In this document: piece by piece, positions 1 to 7,691 of the stretch | Layout: the number at the start of each line of letters is the position of its first letter | Position numbering within the stretch: position 1 is the first letter of the stretch | Assembly (NCBI RefSeq): GCF_900102085.1 | Contig: NZ_FMVM01000015.1 | Coordinates: forward strand, 62,001 to 126,000 | DNA: 64,000 nt | From: Paenibacillus polysaccharolyticus | Lineage (GTDB): Bacteria > Bacillota > Bacilli > Paenibacillales > Paenibacillaceae | Direction of reading: 5' to 3' | The notes under the pieces: model-generated | The model's input: the letters and a program-made list of their open reading frames with translations, nothing else | The model's database searches: none | Told to the model about the DNA's origin: nothing | Made by a program: the position numbers and the translations under genes

Positions 1-33
1 GAAAGAATATCAAATAAGAAAGTTGTGTGTAAA

Positions 34-981
34 ATGAAAAGAGCTCTCATAGTTGGAATAAATGATTATTCCAACTCACCATTATATGGATGTGTCAATG
101 ATGCAAACAAAATTGAAAAGGTACTTGCTAGAAATCAAGATGGTTCCCCTAACTTTGAATGTAAAAAACTAATCGCTCAACCTCATAATATTACTAGATC
201 AGTTCTGAAGCAGCATGTAACTGAATTGTTCTCCAGTGAAGCAGACACTGCACTATTTTATTTCTCTGGTCATGGCTTTCTAAACAATTTAGGAGGATTT
301 TTGGTAACACAAGATCATGATAAATACGATGAAGGGGTCCAAATGGAGAATATCCTCTCTCTTGCCAACGAATCTAAAGTAAGAGAAGTTATTATTATCT
401 TAGACTGTTGCCATAGTGGTGCTTTAGGGGAAGTAGGGATGATTAAAACGGACCATGCCGTTCTAAGAGAAGGGGTTACGGTTTTAACTGCTAGTAGAGC
501 AGCTCAGGTCTCTATGGAGATTAACGGGACTGGTGTTTTCACTTCATTAATATGTGATGCTCTTGAAGGTGGAGCAGCAGATGTAATAGGGAATGTTACA
601 ATTCCTTCCATATACGCTTATGTCGATCAAGCTTTAGGAGCCTGGGATCAACGCCCTTTGATAAAGTCACATGTTTCTAGACTATATCCTCTGAGAAAGT
701 GTAACCCTGTCATTCCATTATCAATCTTAAGACTGTTGCCTAATTATTTTCCATTTCCTGAGTTTGAATTTCAATTAGATCCATCCTTTGAACCAACTGA
801 GGAACCAAAAAATGAGGAAAATGAAGAAATTCTTTCACACCTACAAAAATTCAGAGCAGCAAGATTGGTTACACCTATAGGAGAAGAACACATGTACTTT
901 GCAGCAATAAACTCTAAATCATGTAAACTTACTCCTTTAGGACAATTCTACCGAAAGCTTTCAGTCGATGGTAAGATATAA
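34..981 (+). CDS. Caspase-like (peptidase C14 family) protease, putative type IV Thoeris effector
   Basis: A caspase-fold cysteine protease of about 315 residues. It opens with the family's first strand (RALIVGINDY). The catalytic histidine lies in YFSGHGF (H80) and the catalytic cysteine in LDCCHSG (C126). The C-terminal ~100 residues have no recognised domain and may hold the ligand-sensing or regulatory part. An in-frame GTG lies at 25, but ATG 34 begins exactly at the conserved strand and is preferred; the upstream region is cut by the window edge. A TIR gene follows 20 bp downstream on the same strand. A caspase-like effector paired with a TIR protein is the composition described for type IV Thoeris, in which the TIR enzyme makes a nucleotide signal that switches on the protease. 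The protease family is clear; the defence role is inferred from the pairing. Confidence 0.85.
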   Translation: MKRALIVGINDYSNSPLYGCVNDANKIEKVLARNQDGSPNFECKKLIAQPHNITRSVLKQHVTELFSSEADTALFYFSGHGFLNNLGGFLVTQDHDKYDEGVQMENILSLANESKVREVIIILDCCHSGALGEVGMIKTDHAVLREGVTVLTASRAAQVSMEINGTGVFTSLICDALEGGAADVIGNVTIPSIYAYVDQALGAWDQRPLIKSHVSRLYPLRKCNPVIPLSILRLLPNYFPFPEFEFQLDPSFEPTEEPKNEENEEILSHLQKFRAARLVTPIGEEHMYFAAINSKSCKLTPLGQFYRKLSVDGKI

Positions 982-1001
982 AACTGTTAGAGGGGCAGAA
1001 A

Positions 1002-1454
1002 ATGAGAATATTTATATCACATAAAGATGCAGACACAAAAACAGCTTTACAAATAAGTGATTATCTCAGAATTAGAAGCATTCCATGCTATTTAGATGTA
1101 CTGGATAATAACTTAGAAAAGGGTACTGAAACACTTACAAATCATCTTAAACACGAATTAAATAAATGTTCTCATTTACTTACAATCTTATCTGAGAACA
1201 CAAAAAAGTCTTGGTGGGTTCCATTCGAAATCGGCATGGCCTCACAAAGAGATCTTCCAATTGTAAATTTTCTATTAGAAGGAATTCAACTGCCAGAATA
1301 TCTCGACTACTGGCCTCGTTTAAAACGACTTTCTGATCTAGATAAATACATACTTGCCCTTCAAAAGCCTAAACAAGAGTTAGAAAAATCATTTAGTACC
1401 GTTAATGAGTCATACTCTAGCGAGTTCTATAAATACTTGAAATCTCTATTATAA
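1002..1454 (+). CDS. TIR-domain protein, putative signal-producing partner of the caspase-like protein
   Basis: A 150-residue protein that is essentially one TIR domain. It begins with the TIR box-1 strand (MRIFISHKDAD). The motif WWVPFEIGMA carries a glutamate (E76) at the position of the catalytic glutamate of NAD-consuming TIR enzymes. The start is supported by the RBS AGAGGGG a few bases upstream. It lies 20 bp after the caspase-like gene, so the two are probably co-transcribed. By analogy with Thoeris it should turn NAD+ into a cyclic ADP-ribose-type signal upon phage infection. The sequence supports the fold and the glutamate; activity and product are inference. Confidence 0.8.
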   Translation: MRIFISHKDADTKTALQISDYLRIRSIPCYLDVLDNNLEKGTETLTNHLKHELNKCSHLLTILSENTKKSWWVPFEIGMASQRDLPIVNFLLEGIQLPEYLDYWPRLKRLSDLDKYILALQKPKQELEKSFSTVNESYSSEFYKYLKSLL

Positions 1455-1485
1455 AAAGGACTAGTTATATTTATAGTTATACAGA

Positions 1486-1510
1486 AGAGCCTTTCACAAG
1501 GGCTCCTTTG
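1486..1510 (+). terminator. Probable terminator after the caspase/TIR pair
   Basis: GAGCC, a 9-base loop and GGCTC, followed by CTTTGTGTAGTTTT. It sits about 30 bp after the TIR stop codon. The stem is short and the T tract broken, so strength is uncertain. Confidence 0.45.
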
Positions 1511-1571
1511 TGTAGTTTTAAGCCATTTATATGTAAGTCTATACTCAACTGAAAACATCACCCGTTTTTCT

Positions 1572-1603
1572 AAGGTATAAGGTAGAGTTCTACCTTATAC
1601 CTT
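1572..1603. repeat. Perfect 15-bp inverted repeat with a 2-bp spacer at the junction of convergent defence operons
   Basis: The left arm (1572-1586) is AAGGTATAAGGTAGA and the right arm (1589-1603) is its exact reverse complement, separated by GT. It overlaps the stop codon and last codons of the minus-strand gene ending at 1590. Neither side has a long T tract, so it is not a textbook terminator. It could be a bidirectional terminator, an RNA stability hairpin or a protein-binding palindrome. Confidence 0.75.
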
Positions 1604-2675
1604 TGTCTAAGTATGCAGGCTTTTTAATACCATATTTCTGACAAAAATCATCCAAGTATAATGCTGTTTTGAAATACTCTTTGACTTTTATAGTAGTACA
1701 GAAAATCATGTCCCCTTCATAACTCTTATTCTTAACCGCATCTACAAGTTCTTCCTTAGATAATCCACAAACTGTACCTGCCTCGTGATCTTGCAATATT
1801 TCGTCTACTTTCTTTAATCGAAAGTTTTGTACTAAGCCATAAAGATGTACCTCATTATTTTCATCTAAAACAAAAGCAACTTCCCCAACTTTAGGATCTT
1901 TGCTAGGTTTAGATACAATGTGTTCATAAATAATTTTCTCAGTTACTTGTTCCTTTACATTTTCTACCCAATTGTTTAAATTTGTATTGACTCTCAAGCA
2001 CCTTCCAAATCTTTTTGTACTAAACCCTTTATTTTTAATTTTCATACTATCACTAGGTTCAGTTCCCTTACCTTCTAAATCAAAGTTTCCAGACGAATGC
2101 CAGTCTGTCCCGTCAATATCAATCTCACACCCTGATGTTTTTAATCTATTTGCTAATGCTTGTCGCTTTTCTATACCGTTATTTAACTTAATCACACTAA
2201 CACCTGCTAGATCACTAACAGGTCTAAGCTTACCAATCTCTACAATAATAGTCCTATCAGGATGAAGACCAAGAGCAATACCAGTCTCAAGAATTACGTT
2301 CTGCCTTGCTTGGGGTGTAATTACTGTTTCGTTTATAGCGTCACCATCTTGATGAAATTCCTCTTTTAATCTTCCTTCATCATCAGGCGTATGTAAAGCG
2401 ACTACTGACTGTACATTGTTAAATGCAGCTTGCAATATTTCTCCCACATGCGGAGAGCCTTTCCCAGTCCATTCTATTGCTTTTGTCCATTCGATAGGTT
2501 TTAAACCAATCGATCTTAAAAAGGAAAACAACTCTTTACGAATCATCTCATTCCTTCCATGAATAACAAACACGTTGTTGTTTTTCAAAGTATTCACACC
2601 CTTGATTGTATTTACAATATTGTTTTTCTCATAATTATCAAAAAAGAAATAATTGTTCGCATTCCATTCCATCAT
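1590..2675 (-). CDS. CAP12/Pycsar-type TIR-like protein with an unknown C-terminal domain
   Basis: A 361-residue protein. Residues ~33-165 match the TIR-like nucleotide-binding domain of CBASS Cap12 and Pycsar effectors (PF10137). It has VFVIHGRN (35-42) and QNVILETGIALG (125-136), whose E130 is at the expected catalytic position of the NADase. The segment from ~205 to the end is unrecognised and could sense or dock a partner. The ATG at 2675 overlaps the end of the upstream NTPase-TIR gene by 38 bp in another frame. Because that start lacks a strong RBS, an alternative is TTG 2588, which has AAGGGTG seven bases upstream and starts just before the conserved domain. It is the second gene of a two-gene operon. 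No cyclase gene is adjacent, so it is not a normal CBASS or Pycsar locus. NAD+ depletion is inferred from the family. Confidence 0.75.
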   Translation of the reverse strand: MMEWNANNYFFFDNYEKNNIVNTIKGVNTLKNNNVFVIHGRNEMIRKELFSFLRSIGLKPIEWTKAIEWTGKGSPHVGEILQAAFNNVQSVVALHTPDDEGRLKEEFHQDGDAINETVITPQARQNVILETGIALGLHPDRTIIVEIGKLRPVSDLAGVSVIKLNNGIEKRQALANRLKTSGCEIDIDGTDWHSSGNFDLEGKGTEPSDSMKIKNKGFSTKRFGRCLRVNTNLNNWVENVKEQVTEKIIYEHIVSKPSKDPKVGEVAFVLDENNEVHLYGLVQNFRLKKVDEILQDHEAGTVCGLSKEELVDAVKNKSYEGDMIFCTTIKVKEYFKTALYLDDFCQKYGIKKPAYLDKGIR

Positions 2676-4206
2676 CTTTCTTAAATTGACTCTTTTGTCT
2701 CAATTTTTTTTCTATATTGCTAGAATTTCTGAAATCAGACAACTTTTTCAAAAGTGTATCAGTAATATATGATATTTGTGAATCAAACTCGTCAGCTCTT
2801 TTAAATTCAATGCCACCAACTTCAGTTGAAATATCAAACAATTCATTAGGAGCATTATCGAACCAAATAGGTATGACACTACCTTCACCAAAACGCTCTT
2901 TAAATTGTTGAGATTCAAATTTAGTCCATATTCGTTTTGGATATTCAAGGCTAAGTAGTACGATAACAAACTGTGCCTCGCTTCTATAAATTGGCCCTAG
3001 ATAATCTTCAACGTTTTCAGCCAGTATCCTATGTTGTTCATTTTTATCGTAAAATACTGATACTTCCTCTTCTGATAATTTCCTAAATACAGCTTCAGCA
3101 ACATCTCGGTCACTTCCTGCAAATGATAGAGCAAAATCATAAGTCGATTTAAAGTTAATAGTCTTATAGCCTACTTGCATCACAAACTTTTTCCATTGAA
3201 TATTCCTTATATAATAAACAAACTTAGGATCCTCAACACTCACAACACTAGTATTAGAATCATAATGAAGACATTCCGAAAATATCTCTGCATTATCTCC
3301 ATTAAGAAAGCTTTGTAAGTAACCTTTCTCCATGACAGTATTCACACTACTTCTATGCTGGGGAAAATCTCTTACAGCTTGATTTAAATCTAGTGCCCAT
3401 TCATTACTTATAGCAAGCCAATAGAGTATATGAAGGTAAGGTGCACGTCCATCTTTTCTAAGTTTTGGTCCTGTCGCAAAATTACGAGCTGTTTCATAAA
3501 ACGCTCTACCTAACTCATCAAAAACTTTTTGTTTTATAACTTCGAGACTTGTGGTCATTGCCGTTTCGTTTTCTTTTGCTTCAAGAATATCTCCATGCAT
3601 ACATAATTCCTTACATAACATTTGGGCTATATGGAAGCTTCCTTGAGCTTCTCTAGCTATGTCATTTTTAGTATTAATATGAATGTTTAGAGCCTTTTCA
3701 CCTTTTTCTATGAGCTCTAGAACTTTTTCTTCTGGGTTCGATTCGAATCTTATTGTATCAATCCTATTGTTTAAATCTTTAGCAAATTTAATCAATGAAT
3801 CCCCAGCTTTATTGATACCTACTATTACTATCTTGGTTCTCAAAGACTCCTCATCCGCTAGAGTTTTCATATAATCTGCAATAATTCTTTTTATCTCTGA
3901 TCCGAGCCGATGAAAATCATCAATAATTATTATCCCTTCTGGCTCGACCATAGGAATTTTTTTTATTGTCATAATATCTTTAGCTTTTCTAGCTGTTAAC
4001 TTCGTAACCAAAGCATTGTTTCCAATTTCTTCAAGCCCTTTGGTTATACTCGACGTTTTCCCTATTCCAGAGGGACCCTCAACCACTAAACCTTTACCTT
4101 TAGTACGTAGGGAAACCACTAACTTAGGGAACTCAATTGGTTTAACAAAGGTGAATGTTGGGACTCCAGAGTCTTTGAAAACTTCTTCTAAATAAGGGAG
4201 TGGCAT
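2638..4206 (-). CDS. P-loop NTPase fused to a C-terminal TIR domain
   Basis: A 522-residue protein. Numbering from ATG 4206, there is a Walker A motif EGPSGIGKT (~43-51) and a Walker B motif GIIIIDDFH (~91-99). A helical region of STAND/AAA type follows to ~350. A TIR domain spans ~356-495, opening with YDFALSFAGSDRD, and E431 in KFESQQF is the probable catalytic glutamate. A longer frame starts at 4236, but the RBS GATGAGGTG sits eight bases before ATG 4206, so that start is chosen. It is the first gene of an operon with the CAP12-type TIR gene. NTPase-TIR fusions act in anti-phage defence by sensing infection and destroying NAD+; that role is inferred. The pairing of two different TIR lineages in one operon is unusual. 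Confidence 0.75.
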   Translation of the reverse strand: MPLPYLEEVFKDSGVPTFTFVKPIEFPKLVVSLRTKGKGLVVEGPSGIGKTSSITKGLEEIGNNALVTKLTARKAKDIMTIKKIPMVEPEGIIIIDDFHRLGSEIKRIIADYMKTLADEESLRTKIVIVGINKAGDSLIKFAKDLNNRIDTIRFESNPEEKVLELIEKGEKALNIHINTKNDIAREAQGSFHIAQMLCKELCMHGDILEAKENETAMTTSLEVIKQKVFDELGRAFYETARNFATGPKLRKDGRAPYLHILYWLAISNEWALDLNQAVRDFPQHRSSVNTVMEKGYLQSFLNGDNAEIFSECLHYDSNTSVVSVEDPKFVYYIRNIQWKKFVMQVGYKTINFKSTYDFALSFAGSDRDVAEAVFRKLSEEEVSVFYDKNEQHRILAENVEDYLGPIYRSEAQFVIVLLSLEYPKRIWTKFESQQFKERFGEGSVIPIWFDNAPNELFDISTEVGGIEFKRADEFDSQISYITDTLLKKLSDFRNSSNIEKKLRQKSQFKKDDGMECEQLFLF

Positions 4207-4358
4207 TATTTTCACCTCATCTTTAGTAATATGCATTTATCATATAACAATATCTAAAACCACACAAATTAGATAAAGTAATCTTATAAATACTATAATC
4301 TCCTACTGTATCTATAAGGAATGAACACTTTCGTCATAACTACAAGGCTCCTTCGCTT

Positions 4359-6059
4359 TCACACCACACCCCGCGCCAACACCCCATACTCCACCCGGTT
4401 CCGGCCCTTTTGCTTCGCCTGATACAGCGCCTTGTCCACTGCATCAAATAGCTGAATTAAATAGCGTTCGCCATCTTCCGGCACGTCCTCGTCCTCATAT
4501 GCAAAATCATCAATCGATAGAATACCCACGCTAATGGTAATTGCTATTTCCCCCATCCCGTAATTCAATGAAATACGATTGGATTCCACGGCCTGTCTTA
4601 CACGCTCTGCAATATCAATCGCTAGATCATGCTCGGTATGCGGCAGGTAGATCATGAATTCCTCTCCGCCATAGCGAGTCAGAATATCGGTACTGCGCAC
4701 AGATTGCCGAAGCGCCTCTGCCGTGCGCACCAGTACTTCATCTCCAACCACATGACCATAGTGGTCATTAATGGCTTTGAAGTGGTCGATATCGAGCAGC
4801 ATGAGGGAAAACGGCATTTTATATTGAAGGTTCGTGAGTACTTCATGATTCAGATGTTGCGTCAGGTAACGGCGGTTAAAACACTGCGTCAGACTGTCCG
4901 TCAGCACCAGCTCTTCCAGCTTGCGGTTGGCATCGGATAACTCCTGACCAATCAGATCCAGTGCCTCATTGCGCTCTTGTAGCGTCTTGTACTGCTGGTT
5001 CATCGTTTTAGCATAGAAGCGCTCCTGCGAGACATCCTGGAACGTCAGCAGGTGCCCTAGCGGTGCAAGCGCCGAGTCCACAATCGGAGAAGATTGCAGA
5101 ATATAGTGGCAGAGCTGGCCGTCTTTCTCCACGATCACTTCGATCTGGCAAAGCTCCATTTTTTTCAAACGGTACTTGTTCAGAAACTTCCGGGCATTTC
5201 CTTCCACAGATACCCCGGCGAGGAATACTCCCATGTCCCAGGTATCCCCCACATGGTGTTCTACAAAAGCACGAGAGGCTTTATTGGCCTCCACGATGAC
5301 TTCATTCTCATCCAGCACCATTATGCCATACGGAATCGTATTAATGACGTCCTCATGGGCGATGGAGACCAGATTGAACACGTTGTACCTTTTGATTACA
5401 TAGACGAAGAATAGGTCGGATAAGAAGATACCCAGCGAGGTCAGGCCCGGAATAATCGGCAACCAACGGCTCAGTAACACATTGAGGACCGCATCCAGCG
5501 TTGCAAACATGGCTAATACGAAAATACCCCAAAGGGTGATTTTGACCTGCTTTTTAATCATGGCCGGTGTCTTGGAGGAAAATACCGCACGAAACATAAT
5601 GACGAGAGAAGTCACGAAATAGCTCACCAAAATGAACATGACCACCCAGAACCACGGGCCATAGGCACGCTCGATATAACCGCCCTCAAGAGGCATGACA
5701 AAATCATGCCACGGGTTCGCAACGACCCCAATCGCTCCGATCACAGCAGGTACAAACAACATCACCAGCCGTCTTTGGCTTAATCGTTCCGCATAACCGG
5801 TAATAAATAACGTCAGCAGCAGCCACCCGCTCCCTAGCAGCGACACCGCTACAAAGGACAACAAAACATAGAATAATTGCAGGCCCGGATCATCGGTGAG
5901 CGTACTCGCAAATTGACAGAAAGGCCACATCATCATCAAACCGTGAAACAAAAAATACACCTTATGTAAATTGGTAATTCTAACGGTAGCAAACACATAC
6001 ACGCCCACACCAAACAATAGCACAAATAACGAAAGATCATACCACACTAATGGGTTCAC
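4359..6059 (-). CDS. Membrane-bound diguanylate cyclase (7TM + PAS + GGDEF)
   Basis: Makes the second messenger c-di-GMP from GTP. About seven hydrophobic helices fill residues ~1-225 and resemble the 7TM sensor module of histidine kinases. A PAS-like segment (~230-345), a short coiled coil and a GGDEF domain follow; the active-site motif is YGGEEF and the domain has the usual LTDSLTQCFNRR opening. No EAL domain is present. A GTG at 6086 extends the frame, but AGAAGGAG lies eight bases before GTG 6059, so translation should begin there (566 residues). The gene is monocistronic. A PilZ-containing polysaccharide synthase 18 kb away is a plausible receptor for its product. Confidence 0.85.
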   Translation of the reverse strand: MNPLVWYDLSLFVLLFGVGVYVFATVRITNLHKVYFLFHGLMMMWPFCQFASTLTDDPGLQLFYVLLSFVAVSLLGSGWLLLTLFITGYAERLSQRRLVMLFVPAVIGAIGVVANPWHDFVMPLEGGYIERAYGPWFWVVMFILVSYFVTSLVIMFRAVFSSKTPAMIKKQVKITLWGIFVLAMFATLDAVLNVLLSRWLPIIPGLTSLGIFLSDLFFVYVIKRYNVFNLVSIAHEDVINTIPYGIMVLDENEVIVEANKASRAFVEHHVGDTWDMGVFLAGVSVEGNARKFLNKYRLKKMELCQIEVIVEKDGQLCHYILQSSPIVDSALAPLGHLLTFQDVSQERFYAKTMNQQYKTLQERNEALDLIGQELSDANRKLEELVLTDSLTQCFNRRYLTQHLNHEVLTNLQYKMPFSLMLLDIDHFKAINDHYGHVVGDEVLVRTAEALRQSVRSTDILTRYGGEEFMIYLPHTEHDLAIDIAERVRQAVESNRISLNYGMGEIAITISVGILSIDDFAYEDEDVPEDGERYLIQLFDAVDKALYQAKQKGRNRVEYGVLARGVV

Positions 6060-6430
6060 AAATCTTCTCCTTCTTGGAAGTGACACTGTTCCATAGTTAT
6101 CAGGGAAACTCTGATAAGTTGATATACTTTTGAATTTTAGTACTACTCTACTTCTGTAATTTTGTTGTTTATGATATTTCTAAAAGCACTTATATGGGAT
6201 GTGTGCTTCAGATTTTGCACTTCTTCAAAACTCCTATTTCGCGCTGGTTAAATTACCCATATCGTACCACACCCCTGATACGCTGAGTAGCCCATTCACT
6301 GGAAGTCAGCCCAACCTCTGATTGAAATCGCATTCATTTTTTGCACTTTTGTGAACGTTTATGAAGGTTGTAAGCAAAAAACGCCCAGCTTTCAACTGAG
6401 CGTCTTCCAGCCGGTAGCGGGATACGTAAT
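6060..6430. other. Intergenic region between the diguanylate cyclase and hxlR-type genes
   Basis: It holds the RBS and presumed promoter of the cyclase gene near 6060-6130 and the terminator of the HxlR-type gene at 6375-6402. No convincing ORF or structured RNA was seen in the rest. Confidence 0.5.
6375..6402 (-). terminator. Terminator of the HxlR-type regulator gene
   Basis: On the minus strand ACGCTCAG, a 7-base loop and CTGGGCGT are followed by TTTTTTGC, about 30 bp after the stop codon of the regulator. Confidence 0.7.
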
Positions 6431-6766
6431 CTATTCGGTTAAGTTAACTTCCTTGTATTCCTCACTCCAGACCATAATGGAATCGAGAACAGGCTTTAGT
6501 TTATGTCCGATATCGCTTAATGAATATTCAACTTTAGGGGGGATTTGAGAATACACGTGACGAACAACAATTCCGTGTTTCTCCAGAGCGCGGAGTTGCT
6601 TGGTTAGAGTCGCATGTGTTATGTCTGGAAACAACCGCTGAATTTCATTAAATCGCATTGTTTTCTCACTCAAAAACAAAATAATCAGCATCGACCACTT
6701 GCCCGACAATACCCTTTGAGCACTTGTAATTCCGCATTCTTCCAACATCTCATTGGTATAGTTCAT
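6431..6766 (-). CDS. HxlR-family winged-helix transcriptional regulator
   Basis: A 111-residue protein of typical HxlR length. It has the family pattern RVLSGKWSMLIILFLSEKTMRFNEIQR followed by the recognition helix region THATLTKQLRALEKHGIV. A single cysteine near the N-terminus (C11) sits where redox- or quinone-sensing HxlR members keep theirs. The RBS TGGAGG precedes ATG 6766. It is divergent from a nitroreductase gene with a palindrome in between, the usual layout in which an HxlR protein represses a reductase until an electrophile or quinone is present. The specific ligand is unknown. Confidence 0.88.
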   Translation of the reverse strand: MNYTNEMLEECGITSAQRVLSGKWSMLIILFLSEKTMRFNEIQRLFPDITHATLTKQLRALEKHGIVVRHVYSQIPPKVEYSLSDIGHKLKPVLDSIMVWSEEYKEVNLTE

Positions 6767-6855
6767 CCTGATTTCCTCCAGTATCTATTCGCATACTAAC
6801 GCTACAACAAGAGCGTAGAAACCCACCTGAACCTGTTCTATGATATGAATTGCAC

Positions 6856-6869
6856 GATACAATCGTATC
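6856..6869. promoter_or_regulatory. Candidate HxlR operator between divergent genes
   Basis: GATAC-AATC-GTATC, a 5-bp inverted repeat with a 4-bp spacer, lies in the 153-bp divergent spacer ~50 bp before the nitroreductase start. Position and symmetry suggest a repressor site; the assignment to the adjacent HxlR protein is inference. Confidence 0.4.
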
Positions 6870-6919
6870 ATAAGTACCCTTTTGGAACATTAAAATAATA
6901 CTCAGAGGAGGACAATAAA

Positions 6920-7591
6920 ATGAGTACACTTTTACCAAATTGCAAAGAACATGTGCTATCCGCTTTTCATTATAGACACGCGACCAAGAGGTTTGATTCC
7001 ACCAAGAACATATCCGAAGAGGATTTCAACTATATTCTGGAGACGGGAAGATTATCACCTAGTTCAATCGGATTAGAGCCGTGGAGATTTGTTGTTGTGC
7101 AAAATCCAGCTTTAAGAGACAAACTGAAAGCTGTCTCACCCGGAGCCCGAGGTCAACTCGACACGGCGAGTCATTTCGTGGTCATCCTTGCTCGCACAAA
7201 CGTAAAATATGATTCCAAATACGTCACCGAACAGATGAGGAATGTGCAAAACAGGCCTGAAGAGGTCGTTACGTTGGTCTCCGGCGCGTTAAAAGAGTTT
7301 CAGGAAGTAAGTGGAATGCTGAAAGATGAGCGTTTAATGTACGAATGGTCTGCCAAACAGACGTATATCGCTATGGGCAACATGATGACTGCCGCTGCAT
7401 TAGCCGAAATTGATTCTTGCCCGATTGAAGGATTCGACTATGCAGCAGTAGACCAAATTTTAAATGAAGAAGGTTTGTTAGAAGAAGGAAACTTTAAAAC
7501 ATCCGTTATGGTTGCTTTTGGATATCGAAATGAAGAACCTAAACGGGAAAAAACAAGAAGCCCTATAGACCAATTGGTGAGATGGGCATAA
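6920..7591 (+). CDS. Nitroreductase-family NAD(P)H-dependent FMN oxidoreductase
   Basis: A 223-residue enzyme of the nitroreductase fold. The FMN-phosphate binding motif RHATKRF is near residue 18, and RLSPSSIGLEPWRFVVV is the typical flavin-contact segment that follows. Near the C-terminus GYRNEEP is also typical. These cytoplasmic enzymes reduce nitroaromatics and quinones with NAD(P)H. The RBS CAGAGGAGG is ten bases before ATG 6920. It is divergent from the HxlR regulator, so induction by a reactive electrophile is likely. The true substrate cannot be read from sequence. Confidence 0.9.
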   Translation: MSTLLPNCKEHVLSAFHYRHATKRFDSTKNISEEDFNYILETGRLSPSSIGLEPWRFVVVQNPALRDKLKAVSPGARGQLDTASHFVVILARTNVKYDSKYVTEQMRNVQNRPEEVVTLVSGALKEFQEVSGMLKDERLMYEWSAKQTYIAMGNMMTAAALAEIDSCPIEGFDYAAVDQILNEEGLLEEGNFKTSVMVAFGYRNEEPKREKTRSPIDQLVRWA

Positions 7592-7621
7592 AGAGATCTT
7601 CTTTGGATCAAGCCTGATGGC

Positions 7622-7691
7622 AATAACGGAGGTAGACAACTTACCTTCTAATGAAGGAGCCGGCATAGCTCGGCCAGTCTCCTCCGTTATT
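7622..7691. terminator. Long hairpin between convergent genes, probable bidirectional terminator
   Basis: AATAACGGAGG at 7622-7632 pairs with CCTCCGTTATT at 7681-7691, and the right arm overlaps the stop codon of the acetyltransferase gene. An inner pair GCCGG..CGGCC-like segment adds structure. TACCTTTT follows on the plus strand. Confidence 0.5.

Noticed and set aside
1590..4206. A CBASS or Pycsar system because of the CAP12-type TIR
   Set aside because: No nucleotidyltransferase (CD-NTase) or adenylate/uridylate cyclase gene is adjacent in the window.
4237..4358. An attachment-site repeat at the defence island edge
   Set aside because: No direct repeat partner could be found within the window; the other island edge is not included.
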